From: an uncultured Verrucomicrobia subdivision 3 bacterium
Lineage (GTDB): Bacteria; Verrucomicrobiota; Verrucomicrobiia; Limisphaerales; UBA11358
Direction: 5' to 3'
NCBI GenBank assembly: GCA_903918885.1
Contig: CAIXFY010000020.1
Span: forward strand, 1 to 54,700
Length of the DNA stretch: 54,700 nt
Below the pieces are notes generated by a model that was given only the letters and a program-made list of their open reading frames with translations, did no database searches and was not told where the DNA came from. The translations under genes and the position numbers were made by a program. Of the stretch, positions 1 to 9,224 are shown piece after piece. Position 1 is the first letter of the stretch; every line of letters starts with the position of its first letter.

Positions 1-133
1 GAAAAACCGCTGGAATGCGGGATGTCACCCTCAAGGAAGCGTCGCAGAATTGAAATCGAAAAATGACCGGACAGCGAGAATAGCCAGATTTTACCGAAAT
101 AAAATCGCTGTCAGCAAAACCTTAACCGGACAG
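1..133. mobile_element. possible 3' end of an insertion sequence
   Basis: No complete gene lies here. One frame ends at a TGA at 64-66, and the octamer CCGGACAG occurs twice (67-74 and 126-133), as might be expected of an element's inner and outer terminal repeat. Right after the second copy, the reading frame of a secreted-protein domain begins without its signal peptide. The simplest reading is the downstream end of an insertion sequence that cut into the next gene. The element's other end is outside the window and I do not recognise a transposase family from the 20-odd codons visible, so this rests on the junction and not on homology. Confidence 0.3.
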
Positions 134-139
134 TAGTGA

Positions 140-751
140 GTAGGCTACATTAATTTGGAATTATTTCCCGGCAGTAATCTTATCGCCAATCCACTTGGTA
201 ACGCGGACAATTCGTTGAATACGATTTTTAATCTGAACATTCCTCAAGGAACAACTTTTACTAAATGGGACGCAGCCCTAGCGCAATATCTACCGTCATC
301 CGCTTACGACATCAACCGCGGCTGGAGCATTAATTATAATCTGGGTTATGGCGAAGGCGGGCTGTTACAATCACCATCCCAATTCACCAACACTCTGGTC
401 GGATCGATTTGGTCTGGCTTTAACGACTCTGCAGCTTTCGTTCCGCCGGTTGTTTCAAACAGTGGGTTGTTGTTACTTTCGTGTTATATTCCCATCCCTA
501 GTGCGACGTTCTACAATGTGGTTGGACGAGAGCCGCAGAATGGAGAGTCAGTGTCCACCTTGGACGCTATCTCGCAAATTGTCATAACTACCACATTTCA
601 AAACGGCGTTTGGGACAATGGCGATCCTTCGCTTGGAATTGGCCAGTCAGCCTTTTTCAACTTGGAAACTGCGCCCGAACCACCAACATTAGCTTTACTC
701 GGATTGGGATTATTCTTGCTGCACAGCTTGCGACGGCGGCTATGGGTGTAA
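140..751 (+). pseudogene. 5'-truncated PEP-CTERM secreted protein
   Basis: The open frame starts after a TGA at 137-139 and reads VGYINLELFPGSNLIANPLG, a domain start common in Verrucomicrobial secreted proteins, where it normally follows a signal peptide and a linker. Here nothing precedes it except a possible insertion-sequence end, and the only usable start is a TTG at 155 inside the domain. The C-terminus has the PEP-CTERM sorting signal: PEPP, a hydrophobic stretch (LALLGLGLFLL) and a basic tail (RRRLWV). In the family this signal directs export and anchoring by an exosortase-type system. Without a signal peptide the product could not be exported, so I call it a remnant. Its stop lies 3 bases from the end of convergent guaA. 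Confidence 0.6.
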
Positions 752-754
752 ACA

Positions 755-2296
755 TTACTCCCACTCAATCGTCCCCGGCGGTTTGCTCGTGATGTCGAAG
801 ACGCAGCGGTTCACGCCTTTCACTTCGTTGATGATGCGGCTCGCGAGTTTTTCCAGCAGGTCGTAGGGCAGCTTCACCCAGTCGGCGGTCATGCCGTCCT
901 GCGATTCCACGGCGCGGATGGCGATGGTGTAATCGTAGGTGCGTTCGTCGCCCATCACGCCCACGCTGCGCACGGGGAGCAACACGGCAAAGCTCTGCCA
1001 GATCTTGTAATACAGCCCGCTGGCCTTCATCTCCTCGACGACGATAGCGTCGGCGTTGCGCAAAATCTCGCAGCGCGACGGCGTGACTTCGCCGAGGATG
1101 CGCACGGCGAGGCCCGGTCCGGGGAAGGGCTGGCGCCAGACGATTTCCTTCGGCACGCCGAGTTCTTCACCGAGCAGACGAACTTCGTCCTTGAACAAAT
1201 TTTTCAGCGGCTCGACCAATTTGAACTTCATCCCCTTCGGCAAACCGCCGACGTTGTGATGGCTCTTGATGAGCGCGGCGGGATTGCCCGCGATCGGGAC
1301 GGACTCGATGATGTCCGGATAAAGCGTTCCCTGCGCGAGAAACTTCGCCTTGCCCGCGCGCTTGGTCGCCGCCTGAAAAACTTCAATGAACGTCTTGCCG
1401 ATAATTTTCCGTTTCCGCTCCGGATCGGTGACGCCTTTAAGTTTGCCGAGAAATAGTTTCGTCGCGTTTTCGTATTGCAACTTTACTTTGAAATTGCGGC
1501 AAAAAACTTCCTGCACGACTTCCGCTTCCTTGGCGCGGAGCAAACCGTTGTTGACGAAAATGCAGGTGAGCTGGTCGCCAATGGCCTTGTGCAGCAACGC
1601 CGCCGCGACGCTCGAATCCACGCCGCCGCTCAAACCGAGCACGACGTGTTCCTTACCGACTTGCGCACGGATTTCTTCCACAGCCTGCTCGATGTAATTA
1701 CGCATCGTCCACTGCTTGCCGCAACCGCAGACGCCGTGGACGAAGTTAGTAATGATTTCTTTGCCGCGCGGCGTGTGGACGACTTCGGGATGGAATTGCA
1801 GGCCAAAAAATTTCTTCGCGCGATTCTCGATGGCCGCGTATTCGGAATTTTCCGTGACGGCCACGGATTTGAAACCATTCGGCAACTTCGTAAGTTTGTC
1901 GCCGTGAGAATTCCAGACTTGCAACGACTTTGGCAATTTGGAAAACAGCGCGCAGGAAGCATCCTTCACCGCGAGTGTGCCTTTACCGTATTCGCGCTTC
2001 TGACCTTTCTCGACTTTGCCGCCGAGAAATTGCGCGAACAGTTGCACGCCGAAGCAAATGCCCAGCACCGGCACACCCAGCTCAAAAACCGTCTTGTCCG
2101 GCAACGGCGCGTCCGGCGCATACACACTCGACGGCCCGCCCGACAGGATGATGCCGCTGGGCTTCATCGCGGCGATCTTCGCGGCGGGCGTGTTGTAGTG
2201 GATGATGGTGGAATAGACGTTGCACTCGCGCACGCGCCGCGCGATGACCTGCGTGTATTGCGAGCCGAAATCCAGAATGACAATCTGTTCTTTCAT
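755..2296 (-). CDS. guaA: GMP synthase (glutamine-hydrolysing)
   Basis: Converts XMP to GMP with ATP and glutamine, the last step of guanine nucleotide synthesis, in the cytoplasm. At 513 residues it has the usual two-part length. The N-terminal class I glutamine amidotransferase has its catalytic Cys near residue 81 (GICFGVQ, where many relatives have GICYGMQ) and the His/Glu pair in LQFHPEV near 167-172. The ATP pyrophosphatase part has the P-loop SGGVDSS near 223-229. The C-terminal dimerisation domain ends in KPPGTIEWE, typical of GuaA. It is the last gene of a minus-strand run that begins with slyX. The start is ATG. Confidence 0.97.
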   Translation of the reverse strand: MKEQIVILDFGSQYTQVIARRVRECNVYSTIIHYNTPAAKIAAMKPSGIILSGGPSSVYAPDAPLPDKTVFELGVPVLGICFGVQLFAQFLGGKVEKGQKREYGKGTLAVKDASCALFSKLPKSLQVWNSHGDKLTKLPNGFKSVAVTENSEYAAIENRAKKFFGLQFHPEVVHTPRGKEIITNFVHGVCGCGKQWTMRNYIEQAVEEIRAQVGKEHVVLGLSGGVDSSVAAALLHKAIGDQLTCIFVNNGLLRAKEAEVVQEVFCRNFKVKLQYENATKLFLGKLKGVTDPERKRKIIGKTFIEVFQAATKRAGKAKFLAQGTLYPDIIESVPIAGNPAALIKSHHNVGGLPKGMKFKLVEPLKNLFKDEVRLLGEELGVPKEIVWRQPFPGPGLAVRILGEVTPSRCEILRNADAIVVEEMKASGLYYKIWQSFAVLLPVRSVGVMGDERTYDYTIAIRAVESQDGMTADWVKLPYDLLEKLASRIINEVKGVNRCVFDITSKPPGTIEWE

Positions 2297-2352
2297 GAAA
2301 TTAAAAACGAAGACGGATTTTCAATCGCCGCCAGAAGATTTGCGAGCGAAAA

Positions 2353-2922
2353 TTACGGGTTAATTTTGGTCGCTGGCTCGGGCGCGGATTCCTGACCGTA
2401 ATAATCCTTGAAGCATTTCGGGCAGAGGCTGTGGGAAAATTGAGCTTCCGAATGCGCGGTGATATAGCCTTCCAATTGCACCCAGTTGTTGTTTTTATCG
2501 CGGATACTTTTGCAGTGCGAACAGATGGGCAAGATGCCCTCGAGCATCCGGACGCGCAGGCGAAGCTGGCGGGTCTGTTTCCCGATGATGTGGGTTAGCG
2601 CCGCCAGTAGCAGCAATACAAAAAAACGGATTAACGCTGCCGCCACTTCGTCCGCCGTGTAAGGTTTTTCATCAAAGGCAAATTGATGAGATAACCGTGT
2701 CAGTGATAGTCCCACCGCGCAAATCAAGGCAAACGGCAGCGAACGGTTCCACGCCGCCAGCATCAGCGGAAAAACAAAAATAAAAGGAAATACTTTCAGC
2801 GGCATCATTTCCCAATCCACCCCAGCGAACACCAGACAGAGTAGCACGATGAACCACGCGCGGCTCCACAGCCCGCGCTCGAATACCGGCAGTTCCGCCT
2901 GATTAAATTTAGGCAGCGCCAT
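2353..2922 (-). CDS. membrane protein with C-terminal CxxC zinc-binding motif
   Basis: A 189-residue protein with about four hydrophobic segments in its first 120 residues, followed by a short basic helix and a cytoplasmic tail. The tail reads ILPICSHCKSIRD and later HSLCPKCF, two CxxC pairs about 35 residues apart that could bind one zinc. The same tail (LPICxxCKKIRD...H..CPxC) is known as an output-side extension on bacterial histidine kinases and response regulators, so a sensory role is possible, but no kinase or receiver domain is present. It lies 3 bases downstream of the lipoprotein gene and upstream of guaA in the same direction. Function unknown. Confidence 0.8.
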   Translation of the reverse strand: MALPKFNQAELPVFERGLWSRAWFIVLLCLVFAGVDWEMMPLKVFPFIFVFPLMLAAWNRSLPFALICAVGLSLTRLSHQFAFDEKPYTADEVAAALIRFFVLLLLAALTHIIGKQTRQLRLRVRMLEGILPICSHCKSIRDKNNNWVQLEGYITAHSEAQFSHSLCPKCFKDYYGQESAPEPATKINP

Positions 2923-2925
2923 AAA

Positions 2926-3276
2926 TTATTGTTTCACCACCTTGATTGCGCCCGCCGTCGCGTCATAAATAATTTTATAACCAAATGGAGCTTCGGGAAT
3001 TTTTCCAAGATAATGCATCGCCACCATTTCGCTCAGATCCTTCGGCAATCGGCCTTCGCCTGCCTGAAACTGCTGGAAGGCTTGATTTACATAGGCCAAA
3101 TCAATTTGCTTCTCCGAATATTTTTGCGCCTGCACGACTGCGCCGACGTAATTCAGCGGCGCGTCCACTACGTTGGAAACGGTATTGGCCGTCGTGCCGG
3201 GCTTGGAACTGTCGCCGCAACCTGCGGCTAAAATCGCCACCGCCGCTAAAATTAAGAAAGAATTGAAAGCTTTCAT
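2926..3276 (-). CDS. small lipoprotein, function unknown
   Basis: A 116-residue protein with a clear lipoprotein signal: a basic start, a hydrophobic core and the lipobox LAAGC near residue 20, followed by GDSSKPG. The mature part is soluble. Around residues 60-100 it has a YVNQAFQQFQAGEGRLPKDLSEMV segment in which a long residue is followed by a small LPxDL turn, as in the C-terminal part of type II secretion pseudopilin-like proteins, but the resemblance is too weak to name a function. It probably faces the periplasm, anchored by its lipid. It is downstream of recG and nearly abuts the next gene (3-base gap), so the three are probably co-transcribed. Confidence 0.75.
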   Translation of the reverse strand: MKAFNSFLILAAVAILAAGCGDSSKPGTTANTVSNVVDAPLNYVGAVVQAQKYSEKQIDLAYVNQAFQQFQAGEGRLPKDLSEMVAMHYLGKIPEAPFGYKIIYDATAGAIKVVKQ

Positions 3277-3324
3277 GTCTGCAAACTACGCCTGTTCATG
3301 CCAAAGGGAAACTGATTTTTATAG

Positions 3325-5343
3325 TTAAAGAATTTTCGCCACCAGTTTCCGCGCCTGCCGGATTAAATTTAAATCCTCCGCCAGATTGCCGAAACGCAAA
3401 TCCAGCGCGCCGCTCTGTTCTCGCCCGAGCAATTCACCGGGCCCGCGCATTTTCAAATCTGCCTCAGCGATTTTGAAGCCGTCGTTTGTTTCTTCCAATA
3501 TTTTTAGCCGTGCCTGCGCCTCCTTGTGTTCCGCGTCGGAAACCAAAATGCAAAAGCTCTCGTGCGCGCCGCGTCCGATACGCCCGCGCAACTGATGCAA
3601 CTGCGCCAGCCCAAAATGCTCTGCGTTTTCGATAAGCATCACCGTTGCGTTCGGCACATCCACGCCGACTTCAATCAGCGAAGTCGCGACCAGCGCTTTG
3701 ATTTCGTTGGCGCGAAAGTCCGCCATCACTTTTTCCTTTTCGGCCGGTTTGATGCGCCCGTGTAGCAAGCCGACTTTGAATCCAGTCAGCGCTTTTTCCA
3801 CGTTGGAAAATTCTTTGGTCACCGCCTTGATGTCTTTGTCCGTGTCCGCCACGTCCACACGCGGGTAAACAATGTAAGCCTGTCGTCCGGTAGAAATTTT
3901 TTCGCGGATGAAATCAAAAACCTTGGGCAACTTTTCCGTCGTGCGCACAAATGTTTTTATCGTGCCGCGTCCGCCGGGCAATTCATCAATCACCGAAACA
4001 TCGAGATCACCATAAAGCGTCAGGCCGAGCGTGCGCGGAATCGGCGTCGCCGTCATCACCAGCAGATGCGGATAATTTCCTTTGCGCACAAGCGTTTCGC
4101 GCTGCGCCACGCCGAACTTATGCTGCTCGTCGATGATGACCAGACCGAGCATCGGCAAATCAAATCCCGCCGTGAACAGCGCGTGCGTGCCGATGAACAA
4201 GGTTGAGGGTTGCCGGTTGAAATTTGCAGGCTTGCCGCGCGGCACAGCGTCTGGCGTCGGTTGAAAAGTTTTTCGGCTGCCCGTCTGCAATTCAATTTTG
4301 ATGCCCAGTGGCTCAAACCACTTGGAAAAATTTCGGAAGTGTTGTTCCGCCAGAATTTCTGTCGGCGCCATCAACGCGACGTTGAAGCCGCTTTCCAACG
4401 CCATCAGCGCGCTGCACGCCGCGACCGCTGTTTTTCCAGAGCCAACATCGCCTTGCAACAGTCGCCGCATCGGATGCGCGCCGCCCATATCCGCGCGGAT
4501 TTCTTTGAGCACGCTTGCCTGGGCCGCTGTAAGTTTGAAACCAAGTTGCGCGAGAAATGGTTTCATTAAGCGATTATCGCCACCGCACGGCAGCGCCTTT
4601 GACAACGCCTCAAACTTTTTCCGGCGCGACTGGATTTGAAATTGCAGCGCCACAAATTCATCCAACGCCAGCCGCTGCCGCGCAAATTCCACGTCCATCA
4701 ATTCATTCGGAAAATGAATCATGCGCACCGCATTCGCACGCGTGGGAAATCGTTTCAAATCCAACTTGATGTCCGGCTCGGCGATTTCGTTTTCGTATTT
4801 TTCCAGTGCGCGCCAGATGAGCGAGCGCATCACGCGTGCTGTCAGCCCTTCTGTCAGTGGATGCACCGGGACGATGCGATTGACGTGCACGAATTCATCG
4901 TCGCCAGCCTCGACCAGTTCCGTTTCGGGATGCGTGAAAACGCGTGGTTTTTTCTCGTCATCCAATTTGCCGTAGATGAGAAATTCGCGGCCGACCGTAT
5001 ACCAATCCGGCATCCATGCTTGCGCCTGCCACCAGCGGCAATGCAAACGCGCCGTGCCATCGTCAAAAACGCATTCGAACATCGTGCGCGAGCCGCCGCG
5101 AAAGCGTTTGAGACCGGCGGCAACAATTTTTCCGCGCACCGTGGCCGGTTCGCTCAATTTCAATTCGCGTATGGGCAGAAATTTCCGGCGGTCTTCGTAA
5201 CGGCGCGGCGCGTGCAGCAGTAAATCTTCGACGGTGAAAATCTTCAGTCGCGCCAATAGTTTTGCGCGTTCCTCGCCCACGCCCCAAACGGAAGCCACCG
5301 GCGCGGCGAGCGGCGAAACTGGTTTTTCGGGCGATGGATTCAC
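3325..5343 (-). CDS. recG: ATP-dependent DNA helicase RecG
   Basis: Branch-migration helicase that regresses stalled replication forks and processes Holliday junctions. The 672-residue length is normal. The N-terminal OB-fold wedge domain (residues about 60-170) is followed by the helicase core, with Walker A GDVGSGKTAVA, the DEQH box, motif III TATPIPRT and motif VI QLRGRIGRG. The start is a GTG whose bases overlap the slyX stop (GTGA), which suggests translational coupling. A spacer of about 20 residues before the FIGTHAL motif is slightly longer than in many RecG proteins, without harming any motif. Confidence 0.96.
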   Translation of the reverse strand: MNPSPEKPVSPLAAPVASVWGVGEERAKLLARLKIFTVEDLLLHAPRRYEDRRKFLPIRELKLSEPATVRGKIVAAGLKRFRGGSRTMFECVFDDGTARLHCRWWQAQAWMPDWYTVGREFLIYGKLDDEKKPRVFTHPETELVEAGDDEFVHVNRIVPVHPLTEGLTARVMRSLIWRALEKYENEIAEPDIKLDLKRFPTRANAVRMIHFPNELMDVEFARQRLALDEFVALQFQIQSRRKKFEALSKALPCGGDNRLMKPFLAQLGFKLTAAQASVLKEIRADMGGAHPMRRLLQGDVGSGKTAVAACSALMALESGFNVALMAPTEILAEQHFRNFSKWFEPLGIKIELQTGSRKTFQPTPDAVPRGKPANFNRQPSTLFIGTHALFTAGFDLPMLGLVIIDEQHKFGVAQRETLVRKGNYPHLLVMTATPIPRTLGLTLYGDLDVSVIDELPGGRGTIKTFVRTTEKLPKVFDFIREKISTGRQAYIVYPRVDVADTDKDIKAVTKEFSNVEKALTGFKVGLLHGRIKPAEKEKVMADFRANEIKALVATSLIEVGVDVPNATVMLIENAEHFGLAQLHQLRGRIGRGAHESFCILVSDAEHKEAQARLKILEETNDGFKIAEADLKMRGPGELLGREQSGALDLRFGNLAEDLNLIRQARKLVAKIL

Positions 5344-5552
5344 TGATAATGCGGCGGCTTCTGGTTGTTTGACTGGATGCGCTCCAGCTCCAGCGTTTCC
5401 ATCGCGCGCGATTGGCGTTGCACTTCCTTTTTTAAACGATCCAGCAGCTTGCCTTGCTCGATGACCACCGCGTTGAGCTGCTCGACCTGATGTTCGAGGT
5501 GCGCGAGGTTGGATTCCAGTTTTTCAGTGCGCCGGGAATTTTCGTCTGCCAT
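5340..5552 (-). CDS. slyX: SlyX-like coiled-coil protein
   Basis: A 70-residue, all-helical, highly charged protein. The heptad pattern LESNLAHLEHQVEQLNAVV followed by a short break and a second helix, and the C-terminal PPHY, match the SlyX family (about 70 residues, role unclear). I start it at the ATG giving MADENSRR and not at an upstream in-frame Met, because the extra 35 residues would be atypical and would cross into the divergent promoter region of the gene at 5647. Its stop overlaps the recG start by one codon. Confidence 0.8.
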   Translation of the reverse strand: MADENSRRTEKLESNLAHLEHQVEQLNAVVIEQGKLLDRLKKEVQRQSRAMETLELERIQSNNQKPPHYQ

Positions 5553-5646
5553 GCAATGATTTTGCCCGCGTCGCCGCCGGAAGTCGAGACGGTGAATGAC
5601 TTGGCGTTGCGTCGCGACCGGATTTGCGAAACAATTCCCACGCAAA

Positions 5647-6927
5647 ATGTCGCGCAAGATTTCAGATCAAAAGTCCGCCGCCAACGTGATGATTCTCGGC
5701 GTCGGCTCCTTCGCGCACAGTCTCGGCGGCGCGCTGGCGGACGCGGGCGCGAACGTCTCGACTTATCTCACACGCAATTACGGTCATTTTTCGCCGTCGC
5801 TTGTCGGCAAAACTTTTTTGCGTGACACATTTCCAAGTCCGGTGCCGCTGTTACGCGAAAATAAAATTGATGTGGTCATTCCGCAATCGATTGACTGGGC
5901 GCTTCAGCCGTGGGCGGATGATTTGATCAAATCCGGCGTTGGTATTTTTTCTCCGACCGGTGAAGCGATGCGCATCGAGCGGGAACGCGATTTTGCCCGT
6001 GAACTCTGCGCGAAATATAAAATTCCCTTTCCGAAATCATTTGTCGCCTCAAACCGCATCGAAGCGGAAAAGATTCTCGAAAAAAATCCTCAGCCGTTCG
6101 TCATTAAAAATCCACTTTGCTCACCGACGAGTCCGATTCATACGGTGATGTGCGAAACGCTGGCGGACACACGCGCCTGGCTGCGCAATGTGAATTATGC
6201 CGAGGGCGTATTTTTGCAGGAATATCTTGGCCGCGCCGAAGCCGGCCACATTGCATTGGTGAGCGGAGGCGAAATCCATTCGCTCGTCACCAATCAGGAA
6301 TACAAATACGCCCACAACGGTAATCTGGGCATCGTGGCCGGCGCGCCGCTCGGTGGACTCGTCGAGCGTGATGAGAAAGATAAATACGGCCTCGCGCGCG
6401 AATTGATTCATCCTTTGAAACCTTGGTTGCGCGCGGTGAATTACCACGGACCGCTGCAAGTCACTGCCATCAAGCGCGGCGGCCAATGGCACGTCATCGA
6501 ATACAACATCCGCATCGGCGTCACCTCCGGCCCGATGATTCTGCGGATGCTAAAAAATCCGGCAGAAATTGTTTTGGCGACGGCGCGGAATGAAAAATTA
6601 AAATTGGCCTACAACGACAAGTTAAACTTCGGCTGTTCGCTAACACTCGCAGGTTATGGTTATCCGTTCACACAAGTTCGCGGTCCGCAATTGCCCTTGG
6701 AAGTGGACGGTAAATTCGATTGTGACGTCTGGTGGAATGAAGTCGCGAGCAGTGCGGGCGGCGATTTGATTGCCACCGGCCATCGCATCGCCGACGTGAT
6801 TGCGCTCGCGCCCAGCTTGAAAGCCGCGATTGCCAAAGCTTACGCGAACATCCGTAAAATCCGCGTCGTCGGCAGCTATTTCCGCACGGATGTCGGCCAA
6901 AGTTTGTGGCCGCCGGGAAATGTTTAG
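5647..6927 (+). CDS. PurD-like ATP-grasp ligase
   Basis: A 426-residue protein related to phosphoribosylamine-glycine ligase, the enzyme that makes glycinamide ribonucleotide in purine synthesis. It has an N-terminal nucleotide-binding fold (MILGVGSFAHSLGGALA), an ATP-grasp middle (KNPLCSP lysine region; EYLGRAEAGH) and the metal-binding VIEYNIRIG, where PurD has EFNxRxGDPE. The segment ending in the PurD motif is changed (RIGVTSGPMIL), so a PurD-like enzyme with another substrate is possible. The ATG at 5647 is preferred over one at 5596, which would lie in the shared upstream region. It is divergent from slyX. Purine genes do not otherwise cluster here apart from guaA. Confidence 0.75.
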   Translation: MSRKISDQKSAANVMILGVGSFAHSLGGALADAGANVSTYLTRNYGHFSPSLVGKTFLRDTFPSPVPLLRENKIDVVIPQSIDWALQPWADDLIKSGVGIFSPTGEAMRIERERDFARELCAKYKIPFPKSFVASNRIEAEKILEKNPQPFVIKNPLCSPTSPIHTVMCETLADTRAWLRNVNYAEGVFLQEYLGRAEAGHIALVSGGEIHSLVTNQEYKYAHNGNLGIVAGAPLGGLVERDEKDKYGLARELIHPLKPWLRAVNYHGPLQVTAIKRGGQWHVIEYNIRIGVTSGPMILRMLKNPAEIVLATARNEKLKLAYNDKLNFGCSLTLAGYGYPFTQVRGPQLPLEVDGKFDCDVWWNEVASSAGGDLIATGHRIADVIALAPSLKAAIAKAYANIRKIRVVGSYFRTDVGQSLWPPGNV

Positions 6928-6930
6928 GCG

Positions 6931-7032
6931 AATAAGGAAAGCAGGAATGCAGGGAAAAACTATTCCTGATTTCCTGATTTCCTCATTCAATTTTGTTTTC
7001 ATTTTTTCGTGTGTTTCGCGTGGTTCGCGGTA
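6931..7032. repeat. composite word-repeat element upstream of alr
   Basis: Two word-repeat units fill the gap between the PurD-like gene and alr. The first (6931-6990) has arms built from GGAAAGCAGGAATGC and TTCCTGATTTCCTGATT, which are imperfect inverted copies. The second (about 7003-7032) is the right half of the CGCGTGGTTCGCGGT family seen complete at 12765, 32083 and 43963. It ends 17 bases before the chosen alr start. Confidence 0.6.
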
Positions 7033-7049
7033 AAACTTTTTGTTGTCCG

Positions 7050-8225
7050 ATGAAATTAGATTCTGAAAATTTTCCATTGCGGCCAGCCTGGACCGAGATT
7101 GATCTCGGCAAGCTGCGGCGCAATCTGCAATTGATTCGTGGCGATTTGCCCAAACACGTTCGCTTGATGGCGGTCGTGAAAGACGAGGCTTACGGCCACG
7201 GCGCACTTGATGTGGCGCGCGTCGCGGTCGAGGAAGGCGCGTGGGGTTTCGGCTTGAGCACGCTCGAAGAGGCGATGCACTTGCGCGAAGGCGGCATCAC
7301 CGCGCCGTTGTTGCTGCTCGGCGAACGTCAGGAGGCCGAACTCGAATGGTGTGTGGCGCATGATTTGACCGTGTGCGTGAACGAACCGAACACGGTCCGC
7401 CAGCTCGCAAAAGTTGCGGCGGAATTTGGGAAACAGGTTCCGGTGCATTTAAAAATACACACCGGCATGAGCCGTTACGGCGTGCGTTGGGACGAGGCGT
7501 TACCACTCATCGAAAAAATCCTCGCGGAGAAAGCCCTCTCGCTCGAAGGCGTCATGACGCATTTCTCGCAATCCGACGAAACAGATAAAACCTTTGCCAA
7601 TCTTCAGTTTTCGCGCTTTCAGGAAATACTAAAATCACTGGAACAAAAGAAAGTTTCGGTAAAAATCCGTCACGCTTGCAACAGCGGTGGCTTTCTCGAT
7701 TTGCCGCACGCGCATCTGGACATGGTGCGCACGGGCATCTTGCTTTACGGCGTTTTTCCGTCGCAAGTTTGTCGCCAGATTCCCGGCATCGAACCGGTGA
7801 TGTCGGTGAAGGCAAAAATTGCCGCGATTCAAAAATTGAAGCCGGGCGAAGTCGTGGGTTACGGCATGCGCTACACAGCGAAAACGGAACGGCGCATCGC
7901 GATTTTGCCGATTGGTTACGGCGACGGTTTTCCGCGTGTGCGCAACGAGGGGTGTGCGCTCATCCACGGCCAGCGCGCGCCGCTGCTCGGCGGCATCGCG
8001 ATGGATGCGTTGATGGTGGATATCACGGATATTCCGCAGGCGCAGATGTGGGATGAAGCGGTTTTGATGGGCAAGCAAGGCGGCGACGAAATCACCGTGC
8101 GCGACATCGCGAAGCTCAAAAATTCCGTGACCTATGACGTGCTGACGAACTGGCGGTTGCGGTTGCGTCGCAAATCGGTAAACGGCCACCACAAGCTGGC
8201 GCATGCAATGGCAGCGGCAAAATGA
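7050..8225 (+). CDS. alr: alanine racemase
   Basis: PLP enzyme that interconverts L- and D-alanine for peptidoglycan. The 391-residue product starts at MKLDSEN. An earlier in-frame Met would translate a repeat element and is rejected. The PLP lysine is residue 44 in VVKDEAYGHGA; most relatives have VVKADAYGHG, so two neighbouring residues differ. Also present are HTGMSRYG, THFSQSD, the VGYGMRYTA region that holds the catalytic tyrosine, and PIGYGDGFPR. The C-terminal domain carries IAMDALMVDIT in place of the usual GRVCMD. It is probably functional. Cytoplasmic. Confidence 0.95.
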   Translation: MKLDSENFPLRPAWTEIDLGKLRRNLQLIRGDLPKHVRLMAVVKDEAYGHGALDVARVAVEEGAWGFGLSTLEEAMHLREGGITAPLLLLGERQEAELEWCVAHDLTVCVNEPNTVRQLAKVAAEFGKQVPVHLKIHTGMSRYGVRWDEALPLIEKILAEKALSLEGVMTHFSQSDETDKTFANLQFSRFQEILKSLEQKKVSVKIRHACNSGGFLDLPHAHLDMVRTGILLYGVFPSQVCRQIPGIEPVMSVKAKIAAIQKLKPGEVVGYGMRYTAKTERRIAILPIGYGDGFPRVRNEGCALIHGQRAPLLGGIAMDALMVDITDIPQAQMWDEAVLMGKQGGDEITVRDIAKLKNSVTYDVLTNWRLRLRRKSVNGHHKLAHAMAAAK

Positions 8226-8230
8226 TTTTT

Positions 8231-8262
8231 AACCACGAATGCAGGCAGATAAACACAGATTT
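8231..8262. repeat. short word-repeat, AACCACGAAT family
   Basis: Reads AACCACGAATGCAGGC followed by AGATAAACACAGATT, a spacer of the same general style as the other intergenic word repeats. Only one arm is seen. It ends 5 bases before the small membrane-protein start at 8268. Confidence 0.4.
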
Positions 8263-8267
8263 AAAAA

Positions 8268-8405
8268 ATGATTTCGGCTTTCATATTTGCCGTGGGTGGA
8301 TTTTATGACCGCGATGCTTCAAGGGGACAAGTTATTGCTTATCTGATAATTCTTTTGTTCGTGTGCGGTGTGGCGTTTCTGGCTATAAAAAACAAACAAA
8401 AATAA
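8268..8405 (+). CDS. small membrane protein (45 aa)
   Basis: An ATG-started frame of 45 residues. Residues about 22-40 (VIAYLIILLFVCGVAFLAI) form one membrane helix, followed by a basic tail (KNKQK), which favours the tail on the cytoplasmic side. The first 12 residues are also hydrophobic, broken by DRDASRG. It starts just after a repeat element and ends 15 bases before the next gene. Nothing identifies its role. A short frame of this kind could be chance, but the helix plus positive tail is typical of real small membrane proteins. Confidence 0.5.
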   Translation: MISAFIFAVGGFYDRDASRGQVIAYLIILLFVCGVAFLAIKNKQK

Positions 8406-8420
8406 TTTGCTGCCTAAATT

Positions 8421-9224
8421 GTGAAACTCCTTTTCTCCGAACAAAACTCCGACTACGAAAACTACCAGTTTCCGTATGCCATCTGGGCGCTGCCGGAGAA
8501 CGGCGAAACGCCGGCGGATATTTTTGACGCCGGCTTCCTGCCGTCGTCGCGCGACCTCGACCGGTTTTATTTGTGCCGCCAGGTGCGCGTGAATTTGGCG
8601 AAGTTCAAGCCGTCGTCGGAGAACCGCCGTATTCTCCGTAAAGGTGCGGGCATTGAAGTGAAGTTGGTGGCCCGCGATAAATTTGATTACACACCGGAAC
8701 GTCGCGCGTTTTTTAAAACGTATGCGGACATCAAATTCGGCAATGATGTGATGAGTTACGAGCGACTGGATGCGCTGTTTGATGCGCCGATCATCTCGCA
8801 TTTGCTGGTGTTCACGGATGTGGAAACAGGCAAAGAAATCGGCGTGGCGACGTTGTATCTCGAAGGCAAGTCGCTGGCGTTTTACTACTACGCGTTCTAC
8901 GACCTGAATTATTATGCGCGCAACCTCGGCATGTTCATGATGACCTCGGCGGTGGCGCTGTTCGCCGAGCGCAGCGTGAAGCAGCTTTACCTCGGCACCT
9001 GCTACTCGGACGCGGCGCTTTACAAAACGCAGTTCGCCGGCGCGGAATTTTTCACCGGCTTCCGCTGGTCGGACAATTTGAAGGAACTGAAATACCTGCT
9101 GCACCGCGACCAGAAAGATTTGCGGCAGCATTTGCTCGAAACGGAAAATTATCGAGACGAATTTTACAAAGGCAGCCTCGAAAAAATTTCGGAGGCCAGC
9201 CTGTTTCGCGTGAAGGTGAAGTGA
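8421..9224 (+). CDS. Ate1/Bpt-like aminoacyl-tRNA-protein transferase homologue
   Basis: A 267-residue protein with the layout of arginyl/leucyl-tRNA-protein transferases (Ate1, Bpt), which add an amino acid to protein N-termini for the N-degron pathway. Visible features are the FYLCRQVRVNLAKFKPSSEN segment, matching the family's R-x-x-x-x-F-x-P-S region, and a GNAT-like core with SLAFYYYAFYDLNY and LGTCYSD. The N-terminal CxxC-type cysteines that Ate1/Bpt use for metal or haem are absent, except C54. It may therefore be a divergent transferase or a related N-acyltransferase. The start is GTG. Confidence 0.65.
   Translation: MKLLFSEQNSDYENYQFPYAIWALPENGETPADIFDAGFLPSSRDLDRFYLCRQVRVNLAKFKPSSENRRILRKGAGIEVKLVARDKFDYTPERRAFFKTYADIKFGNDVMSYERLDALFDAPIISHLLVFTDVETGKEIGVATLYLEGKSLAFYYYAFYDLNYYARNLGMFMMTSAVALFAERSVKQLYLGTCYSDAALYKTQFAGAEFFTGFRWSDNLKELKYLLHRDQKDLRQHLLETENYRDEFYKGSLEKISEASLFRVKVK

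Noticed and set aside
1475-2395. Long plus-strand frame opposite guaA
   Set aside because: Shadow of a clearly assigned gene; the sequence is Arg-rich without motifs.
8319-9131. 270-codon minus-strand frame opposite the Ate1-like gene
   Set aside because: Reads as a shadow (His/Arg/Val-rich) and overlaps a small plus-strand gene with a plausible helix.
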